Assembly (NCBI RefSeq): GCF_005406125.1
Contig: NZ_BIXZ01000003.1
Location: forward strand, 186,001 to 250,000
Length of the DNA: 64,000 bases
From: Haloarcula mannanilytica
GTDB taxonomy: Archaea; Halobacteriota; Halobacteria; Halobacteriales; Haloarculaceae
Reading direction: 5' to 3'
Shown here piece by piece: positions 44,117-52,363 of this stretch; within the stretch, counting starts at the first letter, position 1; each line of letters starts with the position of its first letter. Both the position numbers and the translations under genes were made by a program. Under the pieces are notes generated by a model. The model did no database searches. It was not told the origin of the DNA and was given only the letters and a program-made list of their open reading frames with translations.

Positions 44117-44350
44117 TCTCGTACAGAACCACAACCTCGGCGGATGGAAATGATGTGTGCCGTTATTTCGACACCGAGTGTTGTTGACTAACTGGTCCGG
44201 ATACCTGCACACGGTGGGAACTGTTTTGTCTGTCTCGAACAGGCGAGCGACAGCGTCAGCGATGGCGTCATCGGAGGACGAGCCGGTACCGCTGCGTGCT
44301 TAACTGGACACGGCCGTCTAAGGCGTAACAAAGCCGGATTGGAAAAAGAT

Positions 44351-44364
44351 TTAGGGTGGCCTAA
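44351..44364 (+). promoter_or_regulatory. Iron-box operator before the HTH regulator
   Basis: TTAGGGTGGCCTAA, in the longer palindrome TTTAGGGTGGCCTAAA, lies 14 bases before ATG 44379. It has the same core as the boxes at 5425, 7966 and 45331. The remaining spacer 44117-44350 shows no gene. Confidence 0.8.
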
Positions 44365-44378
44365 ATAACGGACATCTT

Positions 44379-45245
44379 ATGACGGCCGAGTACTCAGGAA
44401 AGCAGACGAAATGTACAGAGGATCAGCTGTCCGAGAACACAGTTGAGTACATCGCGTTTCTCACCCGTTCTGAACACCGTTTTCACGTGCTCACTCTGTT
44501 AGCAGACGGTGCCAACTCACGTGAGGACTTGCGCGACCGGTTAAACGTGGCTCGAGTCACCCTGAGCCGCATTCTCGGTGACCTTGCGGACCGGGAACTC
44601 ATCTGCCGACGAAACGCCGATAGGAGCTACGAACTAACCTCTTTTGGTGAAGCCGTGCACCGGGACCTCGTTCGGCTTCAAGAAACGATCACGGTGGGGC
44701 AAACCTACCCCAAACTGATTTCGCGACTCCCGACCGACTGGTTCGACTTCGACCTCCGTTGCCTCGCCAACGGGGAACACGTCCATGGGGAGAGCCAAGA
44801 CCCGCTTGCAGCCGCCCGTGTTATTGCCAACGCCATCAAAGGTGGTTCCTCGTGTGAGTCACTCGTCGGGACGTTCACTTCACTCCCAATGTATGGGCAC
44901 GAACAGGCCATCCGGAACGGGACTGATTCCGAGGTACACGTTATATTCGATTCGAACGTTACTGAAACGATGCTAGAGGACGAGTCTCTGCACACGAAGT
45001 GGCGGGAAATCGAGTCCCAGACTGGTTCGACCGTATACTTCAGCCTCGATGAACCTGTCCCCTGCACTGTCGATCTCGTTGACGGCGAAACTGTGTTTTT
45101 CACCGTTGCTCGGGATCAAGAGACTGGGTTCGACATCATCTCGTGTTCCCATCCCGACGTGATAGCGTGGGCCGATCGGGTACTTGATGAGTACCGTGAT
45201 CGTGCGGTGCCCCTCGCTGAACGGACACTCGACGTGGACGGCTGA
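44379..45245 (+). CDS. HTH transcriptional regulator in the iron locus (winged helix plus FilR1-like domain)
   Basis: The 288-residue protein has an N-terminal winged helix (EHRFHVLTLLADGANSREDLRDRLNVARVTLSRILGDLADRELI) and a C-terminal domain of the type found in haloarchaeal FilR1-like regulators (ENDLVRLQETITVGQ-like linker, then SQDPLAAARVIANAIKGGSS). It is preceded by an iron box, so it is itself iron-repressed, and precedes the iron ABC operon. It may act as a secondary regulator of that operon, or of other genes. The name and ligand are not certain. Confidence 0.82.
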   Translation: MTAEYSGKQTKCTEDQLSENTVEYIAFLTRSEHRFHVLTLLADGANSREDLRDRLNVARVTLSRILGDLADRELICRRNADRSYELTSFGEAVHRDLVRLQETITVGQTYPKLISRLPTDWFDFDLRCLANGEHVHGESQDPLAAARVIANAIKGGSSCESLVGTFTSLPMYGHEQAIRNGTDSEVHVIFDSNVTETMLEDESLHTKWREIESQTGSTVYFSLDEPVPCTVDLVDGETVFFTVARDQETGFDIISCSHPDVIAWADRVLDEYRDRAVPLAERTLDVDG

Positions 45246-45330
45246 GAGTGAACACCCCGTGTCATCCGTAACACACCGTGAATATCGTTCATACTGTGTC
45301 GAATCGAACAGCGAGAATCAATAAGTTGTT

Positions 45331-45344
45331 TTAGGGCATCCTAA
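45331..45344 (+). promoter_or_regulatory. Iron-box operator before the iron importer
   Basis: TTAGGGCATCCTAA lies only 5 bases before ATG 45350. TTTAGGGCATCCTAAA is a perfect 6-base inverted repeat with a 4-base centre. It overlaps where RNA polymerase would begin transcription. Confidence 0.8.
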
Positions 45345-45349
45345 AGAGC

Positions 45350-46555
45350 ATGGCACATCGACGCCAGATACTCGCAAGTAGTGCTAGTCTCATCGCCACG
45401 GCTCTCGCCGGCTGTGCTGGAAATGCTGCCGATGGAACGGACAGCACGGACCAGGTGACGAGTACCGCAACCGACACTGGTACCGTCAACGGGACGGACA
45501 ATCCCGAAACAGCGGCGTCTGACTCGACACCGTACACGGTCCAGATGGAACCCAACGACCCCTACACGTTTGAAGAAGTTCCGGAGACGTACGGTGTCGG
45601 TACCAGCCCCTTCATCGACATGGGGATGGCACTGGGCATCCACCCGACAGCGACTACCGGCCTCGAACGCGCTCCGCTGAAGTTCTACGACCTCCTCGAC
45701 CTCGGGTTCGACGAGAGCCGAGTCACGAAGATCGCCAGCGACGCCGAGTCCGGCTACGATAAGGAGAATTTCTACGCCGCAGACGCTGATGTCTGGCTCA
45801 TCTCCCGAAACAACATCGGCCGCTACGTCAACTGGGACGACTCCGACTTCGAGGACGTTGAGTCCCAGACGGGTCCCTTCCTCGGCACGACGCTTCGCTT
45901 TGCCCCGCAAGCCGCCGTCCAGGACGAACCGAATCCGTACACAATGTCCGAGGCCTTCGAGAAGGTCGCGGAGATTTTCCAGCGCCAACAGCAGTTCCAA
46001 GCCTGGCAGTCGCTCCACGACGACCTTACGAGTACTATCGAGGACGGACTCCCGCCGGAGGACGAACGCCCCACGGTCGCCGCCATTTGGCGCGGCGTTA
46101 GCCCCGACACCGGACGGTTCCGAATCGCGCCTCTCCACCGCCTCGGCAACAACACCAAGTCCTACTATCGCCTCGGCATGCAGGACGCCTTCGAGGGACA
46201 GTACCCGGACGGCCCGGTCGGCTACGAGGAACTGCTCCGCGCTGACCCTGATTACATCGGCGCAGTCGGCGCACTCACGTCCACGACACACGAGGAGTTC
46301 GTGAACACCGTCATCGAGCCGTTCGAGAACAACGAGGACGGCCAGCAACTCCGAGCCGTCCAGAACGGCAACGTCATCCGGAGTGGCGGCCAGTACATGG
46401 GTCCTATCGTCGACCTGTTCTCTACCGAGGCTGTCGCGAAGCAGGTCTACCCCGACGAGTTCGGGGAGTGGCCCGGTCCCGTCGGTGACGTTCCAGAGAG
46501 CGAGCAGCTCTTCGACCGCCAGCGCCTCATCGACATCGTCAACGGGGATCTGTAG
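45350..46555 (+). CDS. Iron (siderophore/haem) ABC transporter solute-binding lipoprotein
   Basis: The 401-residue protein starts MAHRRQILASSASLIATALAGCAG, a Tat-type signal with lipobox (Cys about residue 22), then a Thr/Asp-rich linker. The mature part is of FecB/periplasmic binding class III type (DPYTFEEVPETYGVGTSPFIDMGMALG; YAADADVWLISRNNIGRY). It captures an iron compound outside the cell for the FecCD-type permease and FecE-type ATPase that follow. The iron box upstream indicates expression under iron starvation. The exact chelate is not predictable. Confidence 0.88.
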   Translation: MAHRRQILASSASLIATALAGCAGNAADGTDSTDQVTSTATDTGTVNGTDNPETAASDSTPYTVQMEPNDPYTFEEVPETYGVGTSPFIDMGMALGIHPTATTGLERAPLKFYDLLDLGFDESRVTKIASDAESGYDKENFYAADADVWLISRNNIGRYVNWDDSDFEDVESQTGPFLGTTLRFAPQAAVQDEPNPYTMSEAFEKVAEIFQRQQQFQAWQSLHDDLTSTIEDGLPPEDERPTVAAIWRGVSPDTGRFRIAPLHRLGNNTKSYYRLGMQDAFEGQYPDGPVGYEELLRADPDYIGAVGALTSTTHEEFVNTVIEPFENNEDGQQLRAVQNGNVIRSGGQYMGPIVDLFSTEAVAKQVYPDEFGEWPGPVGDVPESEQLFDRQRLIDIVNGDL

Positions 46556-46560
46556 GATCG

Positions 46561-47673
46561 ATGGCGGAACTGTTCGACCGGCTTGCGGACCGCCAAGCCG
46601 CAGCCAGCCGTTGGTACACCGACTCAACGCTGGCGGGCGTCGCGCTCGGGAGCATCGCAGTGTTGGTCGGCGCGACACTCCTTCAGGTGAGCTTCGGTGC
46701 GTTCCCGCTGACACTCGGAGAAGCATGGGGTGCAGTCTTCGATCCCAGAATCCTGTTCAGCCTCGAAGCCTGGCGGGGATTCTTGCTCGGCGCTGACAAC
46801 CCTGAGTGGTTCACCCAGCAACAGCACATCGTCTGGAATATCCGCCTGCCGCGTATCCTCGTCGGCGTGCTCGTCGGTGCGAACCTCGCTGTTTCCGGCG
46901 CGATCTTCCAGATTATCACCCGGAACGAGCTCGCCAGCCCATACATCCTCGGCGTCAGCGACGGCGCGGGGCTCGTCGTGCTGGTCGTCCTGACGGCGTT
47001 CTCCGAGGTACTCCCCCTCGTGCCCGTACTCGCCGCAATCGGGGGCGGAGCGGCGTTCCTACTGGTGTACGTCATCGCGTGGAAGAACGGAACGAGTCCC
47101 GTCCGGCTGGTACTGGCTGGCGTCATCGTTGGCACCGTCTTCGGGTCAGTTCAGCGTGCACTGTTCTTCTTTATCGACGACCTCAGCACTGTGATGTCTG
47201 CACAGGCGTGGCTCTCCGGGTCGCTGCTGAACACCGACTGGGCGGAGGTCCGCATTGCGCTCCCGTTTACCGTACTGGCGCTCGCGCTCGCGTTCGTGGT
47301 GACCAAGGAACTGGACGTGCTCGCGCTCGGCGAGGAGACGGCAGATTCCCTCGGTATGCCCGTCGAGAAGATGCGGTTCGCGGTCGCCGGCATTGCCGTG
47401 CTGTCGACGGCGGCAGCTATCGCGGTCGCGGGCCTCATCGGCTTCGTCGGACTCATCGTCCCGCACATGGTCCGGAACGTCGTGGGCGGCGACTCGCGGC
47501 GGCTCTTGCTCGGGTGTCTGTTTCTCGGGCCGGCGCTGCTGGTCGGTGCCGATGTCGGCGCGCGCCTCGCGCTCAACCCCATCCAGCTCCCGGTCGGTAT
47601 TATCACGGGACTGGTCGGTGGTCCGTACTTCCTCTATCTGATGCGGACGACCGAGAATCTGGGTGAAGTGTGA
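46561..47673 (+). CDS. FecCD family ABC transporter permease
   Basis: The 370-residue integral membrane protein has about nine to ten helices and FecCD motifs: RLPRILVGVLVGANLAVSGAIFQIITRNELASPYILG and GLIGFVGLIVPHMVRNVVGGDSRRLL. It forms the channel for ferric-chelate import. It starts 5 bases after the binding protein gene and its TGA shares a base with the ATPase start (TGATG). The C-terminus ends with LITGLVGGPYFLYLMRTTE-type sequence (IITGLVGGPYFLYL), as in BtuC and FecD. Confidence 0.93.
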   Translation: MAELFDRLADRQAAASRWYTDSTLAGVALGSIAVLVGATLLQVSFGAFPLTLGEAWGAVFDPRILFSLEAWRGFLLGADNPEWFTQQQHIVWNIRLPRILVGVLVGANLAVSGAIFQIITRNELASPYILGVSDGAGLVVLVVLTAFSEVLPLVPVLAAIGGGAAFLLVYVIAWKNGTSPVRLVLAGVIVGTVFGSVQRALFFFIDDLSTVMSAQAWLSGSLLNTDWAEVRIALPFTVLALALAFVVTKELDVLALGEETADSLGMPVEKMRFAVAGIAVLSTAAAIAVAGLIGFVGLIVPHMVRNVVGGDSRRLLLGCLFLGPALLVGADVGARLALNPIQLPVGIITGLVGGPYFLYLMRTTENLGEV

Positions 47674-48602
47674 TGCAGGACAACGAGATGCCGCACAAGC
47701 GCGCATCGTGCGGTGAATCCACGGGTGCTGGCCCGGACGCGACGGCGTCGCGGACGGCTCTCGATGCGGACGAACTCGTCGTCGGGTATCCAACCGCCGA
47801 CGAACCGGTCATCGACGGCCAGACACTCGCTGTCCCGGAGGGCGAGGTGACGGCGCTCATCGGTCCGAACGGCAGCGGCAAGTCGACACTGTTGAAAGGG
47901 CTCTCGAACCGACTGGAGCCCGAGGACGGCCGCGTCCTCTTGGACGGTCGGCGCGTCGACTCGTTCGAATCGAAGGAACTCGCGCGGAAGCTCGGGCGAC
48001 TCTCCCAGCAGAACACTGCACCCGACACCATCAGCGTCGAAGAACTCGTCGAGCGCGGGCGCTACCCCCATCAGGGATTCTTCGAATCGCGGACCGAGAG
48101 TGACGAGCGAGCCGTCAACGAAGCAATCGCGATGGCCGGCGTCGAACACCTCCGCGACCGTGAGGTCGGCACGCTCAGCGGCGGGCAGACGCAACTCGTC
48201 TGGATCGCGATGGCAATCGCTCAAGACACCGACGTGTTGCTGTTAGACGAGCCGACGACGTTCCTTGACCCGCACCACCAACTGAAAGTGATGCAGATCG
48301 TGGAGACGTTGCGCGACGACAGCCAGATGACCGTCGTGCTCGTCCTCCACGATATTGCGCAAGCGGCGCGGTACGCCGACAACGTGGTCGCGCTCAAGGA
48401 CGGCTCGATGGAGGCTCGCGGACCACCCGAGGAGGTGATCACAAAACAGCTCCTCGCGGATGTATTCGACATCAAGGCAACAGTCATCGAGACGGAGTAT
48501 GGCCCACAGGTCGTCCCAATCGAACCACTGGATGACGACGAGTCCCAGTCCAGTCTTTCACGGTCCGAACGGACCGAATCACGACCTGACTCGCCAGACT
48601 GA
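47673..48602 (+). CDS. Iron ABC transporter ATP-binding protein (FecE-like)
   Basis: The 309-residue ATPase has Walker A GPNGSGKST, signature LSGGQTQL, Walker B VLLLDEPTTFLD and switch His in VLVLHDIAQAARYAD. It has a 40-residue acidic N-terminal extension and a Ser/Arg-rich tail. A GTG one codon upstream (47670) is an alternative start; ATG 47673 gives the TGATG overlap with the permease. It completes a binding protein-permease-ATPase importer under iron control. Confidence 0.93.
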   Translation: MQDNEMPHKRASCGESTGAGPDATASRTALDADELVVGYPTADEPVIDGQTLAVPEGEVTALIGPNGSGKSTLLKGLSNRLEPEDGRVLLDGRRVDSFESKELARKLGRLSQQNTAPDTISVEELVERGRYPHQGFFESRTESDERAVNEAIAMAGVEHLRDREVGTLSGGQTQLVWIAMAIAQDTDVLLLDEPTTFLDPHHQLKVMQIVETLRDDSQMTVVLVLHDIAQAARYADNVVALKDGSMEARGPPEEVITKQLLADVFDIKATVIETEYGPQVVPIEPLDDDESQSSLSRSERTESRPDSPD

Positions 48603-48909
48603 CAGTCGCTCGGTTGAGCGAAAAATTCTATGCTTATGCGACCGGAGTACTGCTCAGTCCCCTCCGACGTGAATCGAACTGGAACGGAGCACACGGAAGC
48701 GCAGAGTCAGTCAGTGACACAGGAACATATTATTTAGCTGAAAGTAGGCGCTAAGCCCCCTTCCTCAGCGAGCGCCGACCGAACGGGAGGCGCGAGCAGG
48801 GAGGGGATACAGCGCCGCACAGTTCTCATATACAATTCGGTGGCAGGACTACAGGCCCACGCAATCGCAATGTTCTTGCAGTGGGGTAGCATGGTATTGA
48901 CCGAACCCA

Positions 48910-49314
48910 ATGGAGTACGACCTCGACTCGGGAGCGCACTCGACGTATTCCCTGCACTACCACCTGATACTCACCACAAAGTATCGGCGCGGGGTGCTAA
49001 CCGAGGAGCGAACCCAATTCATTCACGAGGTCATCAGCGGGTTCACGGACAACTACGGTGTCGAACTGACGAACCTCGATGGCGAGGACGACCACGTACA
49101 CATCCTGTTCCGAGCGAAACCAACCACGGACCTCGTGAAGTTCATCAACACGGTCAAGGGCGCAACCGCCCGCCGTATCCGCAACGAGTACGCGGACGAA
49201 CTGAAGACCGAACTGTGGGGCGACTCGTTCTGGAACGACTCGTACTGTCTCATCTCGACGGGGCAGGTCTCGCTGGATGTACTGAAACAGTACGTAGAGG
49301 ACCAACGCGAGTAG
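48910..49314 (+). CDS. tnpA: TnpA, IS200/IS605 Y1 HUH transposase
   Basis: The 134-residue protein has the Y1 HUH motif DHVHILF (His62, His64) and the catalytic tyrosine in LKQYVEDQ (Tyr128). N-terminal SLHYHLILTTKYRR is the typical start of the fold. It cuts single-stranded DNA at the element ends and joins them. Length is normal and no disabling change is visible, so it may be active. The next gene begins 4 bases downstream. Confidence 0.92.
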   Translation: MEYDLDSGAHSTYSLHYHLILTTKYRRGVLTEERTQFIHEVISGFTDNYGVELTNLDGEDDHVHILFRAKPTTDLVKFINTVKGATARRIRNEYADELKTELWGDSFWNDSYCLISTGQVSLDVLKQYVEDQRE

Positions 49315-49318
49315 CGCC

Positions 49319-50560
49319 ATGTACTACGCCTATAAGTACCGTCTCAACCCCTCCGAAGTCCACCGTGAGGAGTTGGACCGCCACCGAGACATTTGTAGGC
49401 AACTGTACAACCACACGCTCTACCGCCTCAACGAGTACCAAGACGAACACGGTGAGATCCCGTCCATGACCGCACTTCGGTCGGAACTGCCCGACCTCAA
49501 GAAGTGGTGGGACGACCTCTCGGACGTGTACTCGAAGGTTCTCCAAACCGTCGTGGAACGCCTGTTCGACAACCTCAAAGGACTCTCGGCGCTCAAGAAA
49601 AACGGCTACGGCGTCGGTCAACTCAAGTGGAAGCCGCCACGGGAGTTCCGTAGTTTCACGTACAGTCAGTCTGGCTTCAAGCTCGACAAGAAGGGCGGTC
49701 AGACTGTGCTGTCGCTCTCGAAACTCGCGGACATACCGATTCGGCTCCACCGCGCCATCCCCGACGACGCCACGCTCAAGCAGGTCACGCTGAAGAAAGA
49801 GCCGACAGGTGAATGGTTCGCCACGTTCGGCGTCGAAATGGACCGTGAACCACCCGAACCGCCTGAGAACCCCGAGAAGTGCGTCGGTATCGACGTTGGG
49901 ATTCTCAAGTACGCCCACGACACCGACGGTACGGCGGTCGGGTCCCTCGACCTGTCTGATGAACGTGAGCGGTTGGAACGTGAGCAACGGAAACTCTCGC
50001 GGAAGCAACACGGGTCGAACAACTACGAGAAGCAGCGACGGCGCGTCGCAGAGTGTCACGCGTCCCTCAAGCGCAAGCGCCGTGACTTCTTGCACAAACT
50101 CTCGAACTACTACGCTCGGGAGTACGACCTCGTGGCGGTCGAAGACCTGAACGTGAAGGGGATGATGGAAAGTCGGTCGAACAGCCGCAACAGGGCCTCT
50201 GCCGCGTGGCGAACGTTCCTCTCGTTGCTCGAATACAAGTGCGAGCGTGAAGGAACGCACTTCGTCGCGGTCAACCCGAGAGGGACGACCAAGGAGTGCG
50301 CGTCGTGTGGCGTTTCGACCGACAAGCCGTTGTGGGTCCGTGAACACTCCTGTCCCGCCTGCGGGTTTGAGGCGGACAGGGACGTGAACGCGGCGTGGAA
50401 CATCCTTTCTCGCGGTCTACAAGATGTAGGAGTGGGATACTCCGAATCAACGCCTGTGGAGACTGGGCTCCCTGTGGATACGCCTGTATCTGCAAAGCGT
50501 GTCGTGGAAGCAGGAAGCCCTACCCTCACGGAGCGAACGGCGTCAGCCGTGAGCGAGTAG
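49319..50560 (+). CDS. tnpB: TnpB, RNA-guided nuclease of the IS605 element
   Basis: The 413-residue protein has N-terminal OrfB-type helices, the RuvC-I Asp192 in GIDVGILKYAHD, RuvC-II Glu275 in VAVEDLNVKGM, a zinc ribbon with Cys327, Cys330, Cys345 and Cys348, and RuvC-III Asp355 in EADRDVNAAWNIL. All catalytic residues are present, so it is probably a working nuclease guided by a transcript from the element's 3' end. Its last codons and stop overlap the right-end hairpin. It is the likely ancestor type of Cas12. Confidence 0.92.
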   Translation: MYYAYKYRLNPSEVHREELDRHRDICRQLYNHTLYRLNEYQDEHGEIPSMTALRSELPDLKKWWDDLSDVYSKVLQTVVERLFDNLKGLSALKKNGYGVGQLKWKPPREFRSFTYSQSGFKLDKKGGQTVLSLSKLADIPIRLHRAIPDDATLKQVTLKKEPTGEWFATFGVEMDREPPEPPENPEKCVGIDVGILKYAHDTDGTAVGSLDLSDERERLEREQRKLSRKQHGSNNYEKQRRRVAECHASLKRKRRDFLHKLSNYYAREYDLVAVEDLNVKGMMESRSNSRNRASAAWRTFLSLLEYKCEREGTHFVAVNPRGTTKECASCGVSTDKPLWVREHSCPACGFEADRDVNAAWNILSRGLQDVGVGYSESTPVETGLPVDTPVSAKRVVEAGSPTLTERTASAVSE

Positions 50561-50562
50561 GG
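50518..50562 (+). ncRNA. Candidate 3' guide RNA (omega RNA) scaffold of TnpB
   Basis: CCCTAC and CTCACGG near 50518-50531 pair with CCGTGAG (50547-50553) and GTAGGG (50557-50562), forming a stable hairpin at the end of tnpB. In IS605 elements the RNA scaffold spans this region and the guide is the sequence just outside the right end. RNA expression is inferred, not seen. Confidence 0.45.
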
Positions 50563-50630
50563 TAGGGTAGTTCACACAATTCAGGCGGCTTTCCACGGAT
50601 TTATGGTTGTGATTACGGTGACCATTAGTT

Positions 50631-52091
50631 ATGAGTAGTACTGGTAGCGCATCTACCGACCGGATTACCATCTCTACGGAGCATCCTTGGTATTTCGAAT
50701 ACAAGGGCGAACCAGTAATCCTCATTGGCGGGTTTGAAGACGATAATCCATTCCAATGGACCGGTGATGAACTGACTGAGGCGCTGGATATACTCGAGTC
50801 AAGCGGCGGGAACTTTCTCCGAAACGTTCTCTCATATCGTGATGACGGAGATGTCCCTCCTTTTGCGGAGGTTGAAGACGGAATATACGACCTCGATGAG
50901 CTGCACGAGGAATTCGAGGATAGACTTATTACTTTCTTGAAAGAGACACAGAAGCGTTACCTGGTTGTCCAGATTACGTTTTGGGATCAGTTCGACCATT
51001 ACGGCCGGTGGTCGGATGTCCCGTGGAATCCGGAAAACAACGTGAATTATACACAAGCGGAGTCCGGCCTCCCCGATGAGTACGATGCTGAAGAGGGTGA
51101 GGTATCGACCTTCTATAATTCCGTCGCGGAGGGCAATGACTTCCTGCTGGGCTACCAGGAACAGTACATCGAATCGATCCTTGATTGCACGCTCCCGTTC
51201 GGGCACGTCATTTATAATATCTCCAATGAGTCGCGGACCCCTCAATCGTGGGAACGACACTGGCTTGAGTTTGTCCGATCATACGCCGAAGAACAGCTTC
51301 CCCAGGCCAGCGGTCGAACCCCTGAGCACCAACACGACGACGCTACCAAGACACACGATGGAATCGTTAACGTCACCGCGATGCGGATCAGCCCCGGTGA
51401 ATCAGTGTCACGGGCGCTCGGGAATCCCGACCTGTATTCACACGTTGAAATTTCCCAGAACAATCAGAACGCCGAAGGGGCAGTTGGGCAACAGCACTGG
51501 GACAATATCCAATCCTGGCGGGCTGAACTCTACTCACAGGAAGCGGTTCGGCCACTGAGCAACGAGAAAATCTACGGCGGCGTCGAAGCCGAACAGGGAG
51601 ATCATCAAAAGTGGGCTGCAGGGACGGCACAGGAGGCGATTGCACGCTTCTGGCGGAATCTAATTGGTGGCTGTGCGACCGCCAGATTCCACCGTAGTGA
51701 CAGCGGATGGGGACTCGGCCTCCGAGATGTGGTCCAGCGACAACTTGCGTCTGCACGAATGCTACTCGATGAGGCTGATCTGATAGCAGCCACCCCGTCA
51801 AATAGTCTCCTTCGGGATAGAGATACTGAACACCTCGCTGAATTCGCCCGAGAAGACGATGAAGCGTACTGTGCCGCCAACAGGGATCGGGGAGAATACA
51901 TCGTATACTTCCCATCTGGCGGTCGCGTCCCGTTCGATGCAGCCGACACGTCTGGGTCGTTTAGTGTCCGGTGGCTCGATATCGATACCGCAGAATGGGC
52001 CGGCAAGTCCAGTGCAAGCGTTGCAAACGAACAGATCGAACTTGAAACACCGTCAGAATCGGGATGGATAGCTGTACTCCGCGAAGAGTAG
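50631..52091 (+). CDS. Glycoside hydrolase, GH140/DUF4038-like with C-terminal collagen-binding-like domain
   Basis: The 486-residue protein begins with ITISTEHPWYFEYKGEPVILIGG, the start of DUF4038-type (apiosidase-like) TIM barrels. A probable acid/base Glu sits in HVIYNISNESRTP; the segment SHVEISQNN may hold the other. The C-terminal 70 residues (YCAANRDRGEYIVYFPSGGRVPFD ... SGWIAVLRE) match the Collagen_bind_2 beta domain. It has no signal peptide, so it acts in the cytoplasm on imported oligosaccharide. Position beside the alpha-L-rhamnosidase suggests degradation of a plant or algal pectin-like glycan. It lies directly downstream of the IS605 element. Confidence 0.75.
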   Translation: MSSTGSASTDRITISTEHPWYFEYKGEPVILIGGFEDDNPFQWTGDELTEALDILESSGGNFLRNVLSYRDDGDVPPFAEVEDGIYDLDELHEEFEDRLITFLKETQKRYLVVQITFWDQFDHYGRWSDVPWNPENNVNYTQAESGLPDEYDAEEGEVSTFYNSVAEGNDFLLGYQEQYIESILDCTLPFGHVIYNISNESRTPQSWERHWLEFVRSYAEEQLPQASGRTPEHQHDDATKTHDGIVNVTAMRISPGESVSRALGNPDLYSHVEISQNNQNAEGAVGQQHWDNIQSWRAELYSQEAVRPLSNEKIYGGVEAEQGDHQKWAAGTAQEAIARFWRNLIGGCATARFHRSDSGWGLGLRDVVQRQLASARMLLDEADLIAATPSNSLLRDRDTEHLAEFAREDDEAYCAANRDRGEYIVYFPSGGRVPFDAADTSGSFSVRWLDIDTAEWAGKSSASVANEQIELETPSESGWIAVLREE

Positions 52092-52363
52092 TTTACTAAC
52101 GCAATTCTATCCCCACTCCTATATACTGGCAGATGCGACTATATTAAATCTAAATATTACGTAAACATCTTCGAATTGGATTACCTTATCGAAATAAGTA
52201 ATAAACGCCGATTAAATATAGTTTCATCAATCTCGTTCATGTCAATAGTAGCCGCTCACTACCACTGGATATCTCTTACTACCGTTCGATAATTCTCTCT
52301 CACCGGATCTCGCTGCCAGACCGGCATACAGTACAGCAAAAAGAAGAGTGTTCTGAGCGATTT
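52092..52363. other. AT-rich spacer between convergent glycosidase genes
   Basis: About 270 AT-rich bases without a coding frame separate the stop of the GH140-like gene from the stop of the rhamnosidase on the other strand. It holds poly-T tracts such as those near 52170 that could end transcription, but no clear hairpin. Confidence 0.4.

Larger units (their letters stand above)
48735..50570 (+). mobile_element. IS200/IS605-type insertion sequence
   Basis: Both hallmark genes, a Y1 transposase and TnpB, lie in tandem with a 4-base gap. The left end contains potential foldback near 48755-48820 (CCCCCTTCCTC pairing with GAGCAGGGAGGGG). The right end has a strong hairpin at 50518-50562 overlapping the tnpB stop. 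Exact ends are not defined because this family leaves no inverted repeats or target duplication; the limits given are approximate. The 48603-48734 stretch between the iron operon and the element holds no gene. Confidence 0.75.
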
